This document shows positions 34,683-47,046 of a stretch of DNA of 64,000 nucleotides, one piece after another; within the stretch, counting starts at the first letter, position 1, and each line of letters opens with the position of its first letter. Position numbers and translations under genes: made by a program. Under the pieces are notes generated by a model. That model did not search any database. It was not told where the DNA came from and saw only the letters and a program-made list of their open reading frames with translations. The stretch is from the NCBI GenBank assembly GCA_951394405.1, contig OX596337.1, positions 3,906,001 through 3,970,000 of the forward strand. Reading direction: 5' to 3'. The DNA comes from Coprinellus micaceus (taxonomy: Eukaryota; Basidiomycota; Agaricomycetes; Agaricales; Psathyrellaceae).

Positions 34683-36653
34683 TCAGTTCCAACCTAACAT
34701 CGGAGCCGTATACTCTACCTCCTGCACTTCCGACCTATCCGGCTTCTGAACGACCGCCCTTGGCATATAACCAATGGGGTGAGGCCCACTAGCTTTTACC
34801 GTTACGATAGTTACTGGTAGGGACACATCGCATTTGTTCAGACCTTGCCCGGCTCGGGGATCCACAGATCGGGTGGATCTTGAAGTGCGGCGTGAGGTTG
34901 GCATCGTAGGGGACGATGGTGGACTTGGTGAGCCGTTGGGCGTGCTCTGGATGCACTCCACGAGCAGCTCTTGTGATTGTGAAAGTCCAACTGAGACGGT
35001 ATACTGACAGATGCCACCAACGTTCAGTCGAAGTGGGGCAGCTTGATAGGTTAAATGCACTTACCGATACGAGTAGGAAGGGAACGTCACAGGAAGGGAG
35101 AAGGTCACCATCTAGGTGCATCTCGCCCTCCAACATGACCACATCAGTCCTATTCGCATACTCCCCCGACCCAGCACCCTTTGGACCCCACCAAACGGCA
35201 GAGTTGCCAACCTTTTTCGTCACGTCACACATGTCGTCCAGTCCTGCGTATTTGCCGGACGATACGGCGGTAGGATCTCGTGCGACGACGGAGGCACCCT
35301 GCCTCGCATCCTTGAAGTAAACGAGTCTTCTTTTGAGACAAAGCGAAACGCATTCTTGGCCAGTGAACGATTGAAGGAGATGGTTGGGCTGATTTGGATC
35401 TGGGTTGGTATTTTGGCAGACGATGTAACAAGGAATAAGAGTCCCTCGTGTGTATGTCGTTGGTTTCGCCACATAAACCTAAGGGTCGTTTCATTAACAC
35501 GTTTGCGGTGTATAACAGATAAGGGGGAACTTACTGTACACGTCGCTGTTATCGATTCAACCTTAGCGTCATTGCTGCTGCCCTCCGTTGGTCTCGCAGA
35601 AATCCGGATATTGAGCGGTTTCAGGGCCGCCCACCCGTCTGGGTCCTCCAAAGGGCTGCACAGGTACAATCCAGTCCGATAGGCCTCACATCGTAGAATG
35701 GGTAGCTCCGGGCTGATCAACGAGGGCACGTAGAGGACATTGGCGATGATCCTGTTTGTGTGGCCAAAGTTCGTTAGTCAGATTGTGTGTATGAACGATC
35801 GAACAGATCACGGGAAAAACGAACTTGTGCTTATTCCTGAACAGCCCAGAGATGACCTTCACAATAACCTCATAGATTATCGTCGCATTGACACCCCTCT
35901 CCATCAGTGTCTGAGGGGTCGTAAACAGCGTCTCCCCTGATCCCTTGCGCTTCCCAAAGTATGGAAAGTCACTCGGAAACGGGAAGGAGAACGGCCATTC
36001 AAACTTGCCTCTGAATTTACCTTTCACAATCTCCGCCGCAGGACCTCCATCCGAAACTGTGACACTAGGAGGGCTCTCCCCCCTATCATGCTTCCACAGT
36101 GAATGAACGTGTTCAAGGAAGACATGCGAGCCATCAGCAACCGAGCTCGTCACTATTCGGCCTCGAACCTTGACACCAACAAAGTGGTCTTCACGTTAGC
36201 ATAACGTTACTCGGTGTGCAACACGAGGCAGGTACTACCCACCATGACCGACACAGATGATACAGTCTGTGGCTTCTCGAAGCTCAGGATGACGCTCCCC
36301 TCCACGTCCTCACCCCCGATATACCTTGGTCTTTGCGCTGAGACCGGGGCATTACTCATCAGCCGCATCGAAAGCCATGGCCCAGGAGCGTTAGATGAGG
36401 ATGAGGCGTTTGTGGAACCAAGCTTGAAGACGAAGGTGCGGCGAGGTCTTCTTGGTCTCGAAGGACCGCCATACCTCCGAGCCGCAACCTCGTTCGAGAT
36501 ATCCAGTTCCTCTGCGCTGGGATACTCGGGTAGGGTGGAAACAGAGAGCGTCGCGTATTCTGGCGGGGGGTTGGCGAATGTGGGCCGAGCATCCTGAGTG
36601 GGATGTCCGCCATTAGTTCGCGGTGGGTAGGTTTGGGGTCTTGGTCGCGACAT
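34683..36653 (-). CDS. Arrestin-domain (alpha-arrestin type) protein
   Basis: Minus-strand exons 36653-36239, 36188-35825, 35751-35535, 35478-35065, 35003-34683; 576 aa. After a Pro-rich N-terminal tail, an arrestin N-like fold is suggested by PRYIGGEDVEGSVILSFEKP, then VGVKVRGRIVTS and FPFSFPFPSDFP-like strands. A C-terminal arrestin-like half follows, with VYVAKPTTYTRGTLIPCYI and FLLVSYTVSVGL. Fungal alpha-arrestins link membrane transporters or receptors to Rsp5-type ubiquitin ligases. A plain PPxY motif is not obvious; the only candidate is PPPEY in the N-terminal tail, which lacks the standard spacing. In the last exon another frame is also open, so the final 80 residues are less certain. 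The 3' end faces the deuterolysin gene, 118 bp away. Confidence 0.75.
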
Positions 36654-37276
36654 CGCGACGGAGAGCGAGGCAAAAAAGAGACGGGAGAGGCAAAAGGGAG
36701 TAAGACGCTTAAATCGGTGAGTGCTGTGGGCGGACGCAGGAGACGGCCTGGAAGAGGAAGGATGAGATTTGGATAAGACGCCAACGGAGTCCCCAGCATA
36801 TTAAATGCATTGAATGAGCTCCGGTCACCAGACGATCGGTTTGATCGCCGTGGTGTCTCCCACTAAGATGAAAACGGCAACACCCTTGTGGCTTGTGCGG
36901 GAGTGCAGACCGGTTCAGGCTCGAAAAAAGGCAACGCCGTTTGCAGCCACAACGTGTTGCGCAGAGGAGGAAACTTGGTCGCGGGAGAATCTCTGGCGTA
37001 CGGAATGATCATCCCTTCGATCGGATGTAGAGGGGTAACATGCTGATCCAGGAATGAATGCCTTGGAGCAGGCAGTCAGGGAAACAAGAGGTACTGCGTG
37101 CGCCTGGGAACGTCGCAATGCAACACCTTCCCGACACAACAGCCGTGTAGTGAGACACGGACAAAAATCCATACCCAAAGGAAGGGAAAGCTTTATCAAT
37201 CCATTCCAGGTTGTACTGAGGTCTCGACTCGGACTCCTCGGCGGAGCAGCAGGGTTGAAGCCTACGCCAGGCGACG
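36654..37276. other. Intergenic, 623 bp
   Basis: Promoter side of the arrestin gene and 3' flank of the NOL11-like gene. No gene is seen. Confidence 0.55.
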
Positions 37277-39826
37277 CTACAAAACCAACTCCTCCACCTG
37301 ATACACCCCAATTGCACCAACAGCGCCAACAACGGCAGGTGCTCCATTCCTTCTTTGCCTCCAATCGCCCTTCTGCCTCTGGCGTTCCTTCTCTTTCTCT
37401 GGGATCGCTGCCTCTTTCAGGGCCTTTTGATGGCCAACAGCGAAAGGCTCAAGAGATCCTCGGAGCTGCTCGAGCACATCGGAGAACGAAGCTTCCTCGA
37501 GGAGGTGGGCTTGGAGTTGCTGGAGGAGCTTGTGTGATGGGGAGTGTTGGAGGAGTTGAAGGAAGCACGCGTCCATGAAGGACTGTAGGAAGGACACCAC
37601 CTGGAGCCGCGAGAGACGATTAGCACAACTACCCCACATCCTCCTCGAGACGAAACACACCTTGGGTAAGGTAGGCAACGACTCCTTCGTGTCCTTACTC
37701 CTCTTCACCCTCTTGTCTGCAGCAACGACCCACACCCCATGTTCGTTCTTCTCCAGGTCCTTGTTTGATGGCAGCAATCCAACCTCTCCATTAGCCTTGC
37801 GCTGCTGTCCCAAAGCCCACATCCAGCTCTCGAGCACCTGGGCGATCGACGCCGCATCTTCAGGGTCGCGGACCCACTTCTTGAGACCTAGAACGATACC
37901 CTTTGATGTCGCGTTTGGGTATGAGACGCAAAGGGAGAGGAAGGTAGGTAGAGAGGGAAGGTCCATTGCAGATGCATCGTCCACCTGCATAGCATCTCCG
38001 GATGCGGCCTGCTGACGGTGAAGCTTCACCAAAGTGACGAGGGTCTGGATGATGTCGGATTCTGAAAGGTCGACGACTGACGAAAACGAAGCTTCGATGG
38101 ATGCCTACAGTGGGTTATTAGATTGAGTCGGGGTGGCGTTGACTGTTGACCCACCCATTCACTACGCTCGCGCAAACCCCTCAGCAGCCCCCCATCAACC
38201 ATTGCACTCGAGACGATACCTTTCCGTTCGAGGAGAGCTTTGACGATTTGCGGGGCATGTGGAGGGGTATTCTTCCCAACAAGAGGAAGGACCACCTCCA
38301 GCAGCTCCTTAACAAAGTTGTAGTCCAGCAGATATTCTTCAGCCTCCTTGGTCCATGCACCGAAAGCGCCCTCGGCCACGTTCACCTTCCCACCCGCCAT
38401 GGCCGACTTGACGCTTGACATCACCTTCTCGCGCTCCTCCTCCTCCTTGGACTTGCTCTGCGACTTCCCTTGATTTGGAGCGCCGGACTGGATCCATGGT
38501 TTCGTATATGCGCCTTTGCTGATGGCTACGGCAAGGGTGGACTGTGGAGGGACGGTGTATGGGATGACGAACAAGCTTGACACGCCGTTGGACGCGGAGA
38601 GCGACAAGATGGCTTGTCCCCGCGCGGGCACGAGCCTGAGGCTGGGAACAGAGGACGAGAACGCAGAGGGCAGCGGTAGGGAGTGTAATGAGAAGAGTAC
38701 GGAGTATTGAAGGTCCCATATTTGGATGTGGGCGACAGAAGGCGAGACGTCGGAAGGCAGAGCCGCGAGGAGGACGTGGGACGATGTGAGAGCGGTGAGG
38801 GAGATGATTTCGGGGGAGAGGTTGGCCAACTTGAATGGGCGAGCCAAGGGGCGAAGCTGCGGTGAGGCGCCAGTCGAGAGGGAGTATGAGCCCCATGAGC
38901 CGTCCTTGCCTGAAAATGAAATCAATGACTGGACTTGGCCTCAGAGGTGGTGGACGTACACAACACGCTAAAGCAGCCCGACGAGCTACATGAAATATCT
39001 GAGATTGTTTCGCGCTTGTGGGATAGTGTGAACTGGGCCGTTTGTGATAGTTCGTCGTTGGAGGTGAGCGATACGACGTGGACGTTGAGGGAGCCTGGGC
39101 CATCGAATGAAGTGGTGACCAGAGTTGTGAGGGAGGGTGTGGAAGCGAACGAGCATTCTGAGCTTGCAAACAGGAAAACTCGATGGATATCTGTCGTTAA
39201 TGAAAGTGACCCTTTTTCTTCGAGCGACGAAGAGTCCAGGAGCAATATGCGTCCCGTTTGTGTTGCAGCCAGGATTCTGCTGGGATTAGGTGTGGTGTAG
39301 AGACCATGTATCCGCTCAGAAACAGGAACCTGAGATGAAGTTATAGCAAAATATGGAACTAACTTCGAATAGCACCCACGATGACCCTGGAATCGCGTTG
39401 CTTTTCTGACGAGACCGATGAGAGACTATCCGTCCACCGCCAAACAATCCTTCCACCCTCCTCCGGATCCGAAAGCTCTGGAGACGCTTCGACGACGGCA
39501 TAAGTCGTATACTCGCCCTCCACGCCTAGTGTGACTGCTGGACATGAGAACGATGTCGAGGGTCCCAGCGTGTGCGATACGACCGAATGGAGGCTAGAAG
39601 TCTATTTCAATCAGTCAATTTGGTACGACTCGAGGGAGATTTCGCATACATCGACGAGGTGAATACCATCCGCCTGGGCTGTAACCGTCACTAAACCCTC
39701 CTTGCTCTTGCTCGACACTGAGTTCACGAAAACATGCTCGGACACTGCCGACTTTTGTTTGCCTCGATATGATGAAGTATAGCTCGATAGTTGGAAGGGT
39801 TCTTCAATAGAGACTGTTTTTGACAT
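37277..39826 (-). CDS. NOL11/UTP8-like small-subunit processome protein
   Basis: Minus-strand exons 39826-39650, 39601-39380, 39329-38960, 38909-38155, 38104-37661, 37600-37277; 763 aa. The N-terminal 420 residues have a propeller-like alternation of strands (RIHGLYTTPNPSRILAATQ, GRILLLDSSSLEE, VAHIQIWDLQYSVLFSLHSL). The C-terminal part is helical, with EEYLLDYNFVKELLEVVLPL and VVSFLQSFMDACFLQLLQH. This layout and length match NOL11 and yeast Utp8, subunits of the t-UTP complex that acts in pre-18S rRNA transcription and processing in the nucleolus. The family is fast-evolving, so the call rests on architecture and a few blocks. Divergent from CDK8. Confidence 0.6.
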
Positions 39827-40048
39827 ATTGAAGTCTTTTGGGTCGAGATTCCTGCTCGAGGAGCACAGTTATCCGGACGGGGATGTCGTGGTGATGGTCG
39901 AAAGGTACGAGGAGGAGATCATATTTTTTCGGGTTAGAACACGACCCTAACCTCAAATCAGGGTTACCTCAGGCACACCACGACCTCCTCGCCAATTCAA
40001 GCATTGCCTCTACACCATGATATCCCCGAACTCGAATACCTCGATGCG
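39827..40048. promoter_or_regulatory. Shared promoter of the NOL11-like gene and CDK8
   Basis: 222 bp between divergent start codons. No TATA box is evident. Confidence 0.5.
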
Positions 40049-41605
40049 ATGATCAAACTCGACGAATGGACGGCGAATATCATCCAACATGACTCCTTGC
40101 GCGTGTACCGTGCCCGGCGAGACGCACAACACACCCCAGTAACCGCGAAATACGGGATCTTGGGATTCATCTCGTCAGGGACATACGGTCGAGTCTACAA
40201 AGCCCATAGCCTCGAGGACTCGTCTGAGGTTTTCGCGATCAAGAAGTTCAAGCCTGACAAGGAGGGCGATGTTGTGACATATACGGGAATCAGCCAAAGT
40301 GCAATTCGAGAGATTGCTGTGCGTATTCGTCGCTACCGGGTTGGATTCTAAGGCTAACTTACCCGTAGTTGAATAGAGAAATCAACCACCAGAATGTAGT
40401 CGCACTACGGGAAGTCATATTAGAAGACAAGTCAATCTACATGGTGTTTGAGTACGCTGAGCACGACTTTCTGGTACGTCCCAACCCTTCATCTGGGGCA
40501 GGGGCGGTAACTGAGCTCCACGAGCAGCAAGTCATACACCACCATTACCAGACTATCCGAACCCCAATACCCCCTCCTGTGCTCAAATCCCTCATCTACC
40601 AACTCCTCAACGGACTCATATACCTCCACACTGCACACATCCTCCATCGGGACCTCAAACCAGCCAACATCCTAATTACTTCTCAAGGGGTGGTCAAGAT
40701 CGGCGACCTCGGCCTCGCCCGTCTCTGCTCCTCTCCCCTTCAACCCCTCGTTTCTGGAGACAAAGTCGTCGTCACGATCTGGTACCGTGCTCCCGAGCTG
40801 CTTCTAGGCGCCAAGCACTACAACAAAGCCATCGACTGCTGGGCCGTTGGTTGTGTAATGGCTGAACTCGCCAGCCTCAGGCCAATCTTCAAAGGCGAGG
40901 AGGCGAAGCTAGATTCCAAGAAGAACGTACCCTTCCAGAAGGACCAGATGCTGAAGATTCTCGATATCCTAGGGACGCCCAATGAGAAGGATTGGCCGGG
41001 ACTCGTCGACATGCCTGAATACCATAACCTAAAGAGGCTTGACCAGTATGGCTGTCTATATTCCTACTAGTAGCTATATCCACTCTAACCACGATTTCCA
41101 GCTATGGCTTTCGCCTCCAGAGCTGGTGTCAATCACGCCAGGGCTTGACCGGCAAAGATAACGCAGCCTACGACCTCTTGCGCAAACTTTTCATGTACGA
41201 CCCAGACCATCGCCTCACCGCAGAACAAGCAATCCAGCATCGATGGTTCCATGAAGAACCGCTACCCACGTGGAAGTACGTTCTTCCCATAGCAATACCC
41301 AAATCCAATCCCTGACCACATCCCTATGATTCAGCGCCTTTCAATCAGGATCTATCCCCCCATGCAGAAGGGTCACCCAGGACGACGCACCCTCAATGAT
41401 CCCCCAAGCTACAGCCACCCAGCAACATACGTTAGCAAGTCACGTAGCTGGAGGGGCGGGCGGTGGCCATGGTGGTGCAGGAGGCCCACCCTTCTCCAAG
41501 CCCGGCAGCTCGGCGAGTTTTGGTACCAGTATGAGTGGAGGCTACGGCGGGCAGCAAGGGAGTGGAACCGGTGGTCATTCGAGAAAGAAGGCGCGGCTAG
41601 GCTGA
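40049..41605 (+). CDS. SSN3: Mediator cyclin-dependent kinase CDK8 / SSN3
   Basis: Exons: 40049-40318, 40369-40473, 40528-41045, 41102-41275, 41335-41605; 445 aa. This is the kinase of the Mediator CDK8 module, partner of cyclin C, which tunes RNA polymerase II transcription. Seen: glycine loop [12 protein letters not shown] (residues 41-52), lysine in FAIKKFK, helix C as [13 protein letters not shown] (the CDK8 counterpart of PSTAIRE), catalytic [13 protein letters not shown] in place of DFG as in fungal Ssn3, and [11 protein letters not shown]. The C-terminal tail is Gly/Ser-rich and ends in a basic KKARLG. The ATG at 40049 is the first in frame. The fourth intron was placed at GTATGG (41046), giving RLDHYGFRLQ. 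Confidence 0.93.
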
Positions 41606-41911
41606 GCTCGGCATGTAGTCCATTCGTTCCCTTCCTACAGCCTCACCTCCCTGTGTACAATCGCTTCGTTCTAATATATTTGACTTGGGGATTTCTTGGA
41701 TTCGGCGCCCTTTTGAAAGCGCCCTCAAGTTATTGTTTAACAAACTTGGTGGCGGGGGCTGGTACGATGTCATTATCGACCCATACCCTATCCTTACAAG
41801 GGCCGATGCAGGATTTGTAACGATCTGAGTTGTGTTCGAACCCATTCACTGAATCAAAGGGCCTCAAATCCACGGACACTTATTGAGCACCCAAAGCTAG
41901 GTATACAACTT
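41606..41911. other. Intergenic, 306 bp, convergent 3' ends
   Basis: Lies between the 3' ends of CDK8 and cnxE. No gene is seen. Confidence 0.6.
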
Positions 41912-44274
41912 TCACAACACCTCCAACTCCCCAATCAACATCGCCTCCGCCCACTCACCCTTCTCCAACCCTTTCTTCTCCCCCTCACCCTCCTTCCTCT
42001 TGGCAGGGACAACCACCAACCCATTCGCCCCCTGCAAACTCGCCACACGACTCGACCTCTGCCCACCTGTACTCCACGCCTCCAACACCCCTGTCTCCTT
42101 CCTCACCTTCACAACCACACGATGGAACTCCGTCCGCGGGTCGAACGGCATGAACGATCGAACCTGTACGCGCACCCTCGGGAGGTTCCGCTTCTCCTCG
42201 GGATAGCCTGCGAGCTTCCGGAGAGCAGGGAGGACGAAGACGTAAAAGGTCACCAGTGCGGAGGCGGGGTTGCCTGGGAGTGCGAAGATGGGTTTGGATC
42301 GTGCATTGTTGGATGGTGAGACGGGGATGGTGGCGAAGGTCGTCGGTTTGCCTGGTTTGATGGCTACACGGCCGAAATGTACGGTTCCACCGAAGTTGCG
42401 TTCTATAACAGGTTTCAAGAGGTCTGTCGGACCCATTGAGGTCCCGCCAGTCGTAATGATCAGGTCGGCTTCAGCTAGACCTTCCTGAATGGCACCAACG
42501 TGGGCACCGATACTGGATGGAGGTCGCAATGGGTATCGTCCAGGAAGGCAAGTGAAGCGGTGACGTACGTGTCCTGCACAATACCAAGGTCCACCACAGC
42601 GTATCCCAGGCCTTCCAGGGCAGCTTGGAGTGAAGGTCGGTTAGTGTCGTAGATCCCTCCCCACTGGTCGTTCGGCTGCTCCCCGGCCGAGGGCTTATGA
42701 AGATCGACCAATTCATTTCCTGTGCTCAGGATCGCTACGACCGGCTTCTTGTGAACAGACACCTGCAATCAATGGATCAGCACCAATCATACTTCGAAGT
42801 AGGACGAGGCAGTCAAATACCTCGGTTCTCCCGACGAACGCAAGTGACCCGACCTCTCCTCCTCCACCCAACACGAGTTCACCTTTCTTCATCACCAGAT
42901 CCCCTTTCTTGACGTCTGAGCCAGGCGCTCGCACGTTCTCTCCGGCAGGAATTTGAGCAAGAGTCTCCACTTCCTTCTCCTCGTTGACGAGATCAATGGT
43001 GGAGGCGTCTTCCGAGGAATACGTCGCTACTAGCTTGGTATCTTCTACCATAATGACGGTGTCCGTTCCTGCGGGAAGTGGACCTCCTGTGTTGATACGG
43101 TAGATGGTACCGTCTGGGAGTGGGTCTGAAATCTTGTGAGTTGAGGATGTGACGACTTTGTAGACTCCTGGTAGGTCAGAAGCTGCGGTAAAGTTAGTTA
43201 TGTGAAAGAGAACGACCAAACTGTGTACGGACATCGGAGAGCATATCCATCTACGCTCGTGGTCGACGTCGGAGGTGCGTCAGAAGGGGCGTGAATGTCT
43301 TCTGCAAGGACGTAGCCCCGTAGAGTGTGGTCCACCTGAGCACTGGTCAAATACCTTCCAAAACGCGCATACAGCCCTCACTCACTTTCCTACTCTCCGC
43401 TGGTAACGGAGAAACTTGCTCTTCGATATGTTTAAGGGCCTCTTCCAGGGATAAAATCGGATAAGGCGAGTGCCTATGGCGGGCAGACGCCGGAGCGTTG
43501 GGGTCATGCGACAACGCCGCTGTGGACCTTGGCTTGGGAGCATGGTGGTCATGGCCATGATGATGGTGGTGGTGGTGGTGATGGTGCCCTCCGCTTGAAC
43601 CCGTCGTTGGAGCAGGACCATGACTTGAGCCCATAGCCGCATGTACGGCCCTGCCAGATCCCCCTCGGATGAGATCAAGAGCGTGTTCAATGAGCCCTGC
43701 AGTAAACAATGCTTCTAGATTCTCTTTGACGGCTTTAACGCTACCCGGCAGCGTCGTGACCAAGGTGCTGCCAATGGTCCCGGCGATAGGCCTAGATAGA
43801 GCCGCCATTGGGGTCTGTTTCAGGGAAGACGAGATCATCAAGTGCACCAAGCCGGGCGCTTCGCGGGTGATCAAAGGTGAGATCGCCTATCTTGAAGGAT
43901 TAGACCACGCGGATGGTATAAAGTACTTGGATGGAAGCGTACTTCTGGCGTGGTGTCTCGAACTCCAAATCCCGTCCCTCCCGTAGTGATAATCCAGTCA
44001 ATCTTGTCATCGCCTGTCCTGCCTGTCCAGGCCCGAATGACGCGTTGAATCGCTTCAGCATCGTCGCTGACGATTGCAGAATCATCGTCTCCCACAAGAA
44101 CGTTCTGTCTGGCGGAGAGAAGCTCCCTGATAGTAGGCCCAGATCTGTCTGCGCTGCTATCTTGAGCAGCTGTATCACTGACTGGAACGTCGGCGTCGTC
44201 AGTGCGCTGAAACCACTTTGAGTACCTGAAGGGATATACGCACCAGTCAAGACGGCTACGCGATACTGAGCCAT
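41912..44274 (-). CDS. cnxE: Molybdenum cofactor synthesis enzyme, MogA-MoeA fusion (gephyrin/CnxE type)
   Basis: Minus-strand exons 44274-44244, 44181-43943, 43886-43386, 43335-43233, 43182-42821, 42762-42569, 42512-41912; 676 aa. The N-terminal MogA-like domain adenylylates molybdopterin: MAQYRVAVLTVSD, then TTGGTGFGVRDTTPE and REAPGLVHLM. The C-terminal MoeA-like domain inserts molybdate: LRGYVLAEDIHAPSDAP, STTSVDGYAL, INTGGPLPAGTD, STGNELVD, TTGGTSMGPTD and LPGNPASALVTFYVFV. The domain order (Mog first) is that of gephyrin and fungal CnxE, the reverse of plant Cnx1. The linker near residues 189-205 has ten consecutive His followed by GHDHH (see findings). The product supports Mo enzymes such as nitrate reductase and sulfite oxidase. 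Confidence 0.93.
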
Positions 44275-45204
44275 GGTAAGCACTTTGAATGGAAAGGGCC
44301 AGAAGCAAGGAACCTTAATGGATAGGGAATGGATTGTGTCATTTGGTGTGATCACAGCCAGATTCGGAGTGAAAGGCCGACCCATTGAAAACACAGAGAA
44401 TATGTAATTCTGAAGGTACTGGATACCATGATACACGTTCCAGGCGCGCTTTGCATACCCAGCAACCATCTAAGCCCCGGTCGGCATCGTTCTCCTCCAC
44501 CCCACCTTCCAACCTGAATCGAACAACTCGCCTCCCTGAGATTTATAGATCATTGAAATTGCTTTAAGGTCGTATATTTTGAATTTGATCCATGTTACAT
44601 CGTGCAAACGGGGGAGATTGAATGGGTTTGAACGCCCGGGTGCGTCGGAGAGGGGGAGAGCCCAAGCTGCACGTATGTGAGACTGTGTGGTCCAAGTCTC
44701 TGTCGGCCTTTAAATTTATATCGGCAATACCCGTCTCATGGTCTCACCGACCTTTTGATGGTAGACACAGTCATGGACCCCAACAGGGGCTACCGCTCAA
44801 GGCTTGCCTCTTGGGCATTTGACAGCACAGGCTTTTGCGATATTGTGAGCTCCTCAGCCAGTTTGGTTGCCAATCCACCGGAAACACTCGAATTGACATT
44901 CCCATTGTTGCCCTCGAGTTATGCATGATTCCAGTGATCATCTCGTGCTCAAAAGCATGGCAAAAAGTAGGATAGCTTTCAGGATGGGTCAGATGTACGG
45001 GAGATCGACTTCATCAACCTTCTGCTGGGCTCCGGTGTTAGTCTGTGAGCCGGCGGGCTACTCATATGGGGTTCGTCTACGCCTATCAACTGAATTAAGC
45101 GCCTAAGGTTTCGTTTTCATGTACAACCTGATGATCTCCCCTAATAAACGCGCCACTCACTGTTATAAAGACTGAAGGTCCCTCCTATTGATGAAACACG
45201 CCAC
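44275..45204. other. Intergenic, 930 bp
   Basis: Promoter of cnxE and 3' flank of the first lectin-like gene. No gene is seen. Confidence 0.55.
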
Positions 45205-46638
45205 TCATTGTGCCCCATGTGGTCTCCAGTCTTGAATATGCAAAATGGATCCTGGTCGTCCCACATACGCTTGGGGCAACCCGGGGCCACTCCCCACCCC
45301 AACAAAGACGCTCTCCGGGCACCAGCGAGTCCAGTAAGATGTGCTGCCGGGCTTGATTTTGCATTGGCTTGTGTCTCCGGTTTGAGTCGTGCTGAGGACC
45401 GATACGAATATGTCGAAGTCTAGGTCATTTTTTATGCCGATAGATCCCGGTTTCGCGGGTTTCGAGTCTGTATATATCGCGTCTTCGACGGAGACGAACC
45501 CAATACCTATTTATTAAAAACGATGGGTGTAAAGCAATGAGCTGCTAAATAGTCAGGGTTCGGTGCGTACCTCGCCACTTTTCTTGTTGTTCCAAGTTTT
45601 GAACGTGAAGCACCATTCCAGTGCGGACCTCGTAGACCTGCGCACTCTGTTCTCCGGCGTCACTCATAGGCGTGCTTATATGGATGCGCTCATCCGCTGA
45701 GCGATACCAGTATTGCTGTTGCTCTGGTGCGACCGGCCACTGGGAATTGCTTCCTGGACCTGATACTGCTCCGTACAACCAGCTGGTAATGAGGTGGTTG
45801 CGAACAGCGACCTGTCCAGCGGAGCCGTACGTATAGTACACGGGAACTCCTGGGTGCGCGAGCTCCCCTATCGACCCTGTTTTCAAAGCATTTTGATCCT
45901 CGCTGGAATTTCCAAGGAAGATGAATTTGGTCTGTGTTTCTGTCCCAGTCCCAGGCGAAGTAGCAGAGCATGCACCGGGTGGCGTAGGGAGCATTAAATC
46001 GAGCTTGCTGGGGGTACGAAGGCTGGTATAATACACCAGTATGTCACAGGTCGGTTTGGTGTCGTGAGGGGACCGACTCACCTATATCTCCCGGCACCAG
46101 CTGGCACAAGACGCCAGTAGAACGGTGATCTCGCCGCGGCGATTCTCTTACTGGGGGAGAAGTATGAAAGGTATCTGCCGTCATGGAGAGACTCGAGGGC
46201 CACCGTTCCCGCCGTACTGCCTGGCCGAAAGACCCACTGCATAGTTAAATGTGAGAATGACGTTCAACCAAAGGCAGGCGCTTAATGGAAAGACGTACCT
46301 GTTGGACCCGATTACCTGTGAACTGACGGGACGAAACTAAACCCATTTACTGAGGATATTACGCGTTGCGATGTACTAGCAGCTAGACGCACCATCTCCT
46401 CCGTTATCCGAGCTTATTTCCAAAACCAAACCCTCGAGGCTGCAGACGAACCGCGGACCGCCTTCTCATTATCGTGGTGAAGGCATAAGTCAAAACGCAG
46501 GATGAGCAGGGGCCGTGTAGAACTTATATACATGTACTTACGTATTTCATCCAGGCCGTACCGAGGGGCAGGAGGATCGGTAGTCGCTGCGCCCAGTAGA
46601 GGGATGGGCGGGAGATCAGGTGAAGGAAGGTCGAGCAT
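45205..46638 (-). CDS. Lectin-like protein A: beta-trefoil-type N part plus duplicated C domain
   Basis: Minus-strand exons 46638-46542, 46461-46393, 46336-46299, 46236-46082, 46007-45571, 45506-45205; 365 aa. The ATG at 46638 aligns with that of paralogue B. Residues 33-150 have three ricin-B-like segments with aromatic 'QxW'-type ends (RVQQWVF, FYWRLV and QTKFIFL), typical of a beta-trefoil sugar-binding fold. Two copies of another domain follow: HLITSWLYGAVSGPG...YWYRSADERIHIST...RTGMVLHVQ and NDLDFDIFVSVLS...SYWTRWCPESVFVGVG...RPGSILHIQ. I do not recognise that domain. No signal peptide is seen, as in many cytoplasmic fungal defence lectins; a defence role is only a guess. Confidence 0.75.
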
Positions 46639-47046
46639 CGTACGGGTTAATTGTATGGTTTTTAGGGTCTGGTGCGAGGATGCTGAGCTGAGATTCTCTG
46701 GGGTTAGTGTCGGAAGCCCGCTGGAGTTGGAGTAAACGGTGGGCGTCAAAACTAAGCCTAGTGTGGCGCCCTCGGAGTGCTCATTGTCCAAGTGCCTTTT
46801 TCTCACGGAGACTGTACTTCAAATCCTCCTTCTTGCTCTTCCGTCAGTCTGAGATAACGCAAGGAACCTTGCTTTCCCTGGGCCTGAGCACGTTCAAAGT
46901 CTAGTTAAATTTTAAAGCAGTAGCACATTCCAGACATTCATTGCAACTATATTGGGTTTCGTTCGCTCTCCGGGGCACATGAACCTGCTCGACGCTGTGA
47001 AGTACAGACAAAATAACGGACCCTCCTCAAAAAGTAAAACGTTCAA
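46639..47046. promoter_or_regulatory. Upstream region of lectin-like gene A
   Basis: 408 bp between the stop of B and the start of A. It contains AGTGTGGCGCCCTC (46760-46773) and, 24 bp further out, TTTTTCTCACGGAGA. Both recur upstream of B in the same order. They may be promoter or 5' UTR elements kept since the duplication. Confidence 0.5.

Noticed and set aside
40004..40048. Upstream extension of CDK8 to a TTG codon
   Set aside because: There is no in-frame ATG before 40049, and the added residues do not resemble CDK8 N termini.
46738..46806. Upstream extension of lectin-like gene A starting at a GTG
   Set aside because: GTG is not a usual nuclear start codon. The aligned region before B also lacks a shared ATG, so the conserved segment is better read as promoter or 5' UTR.
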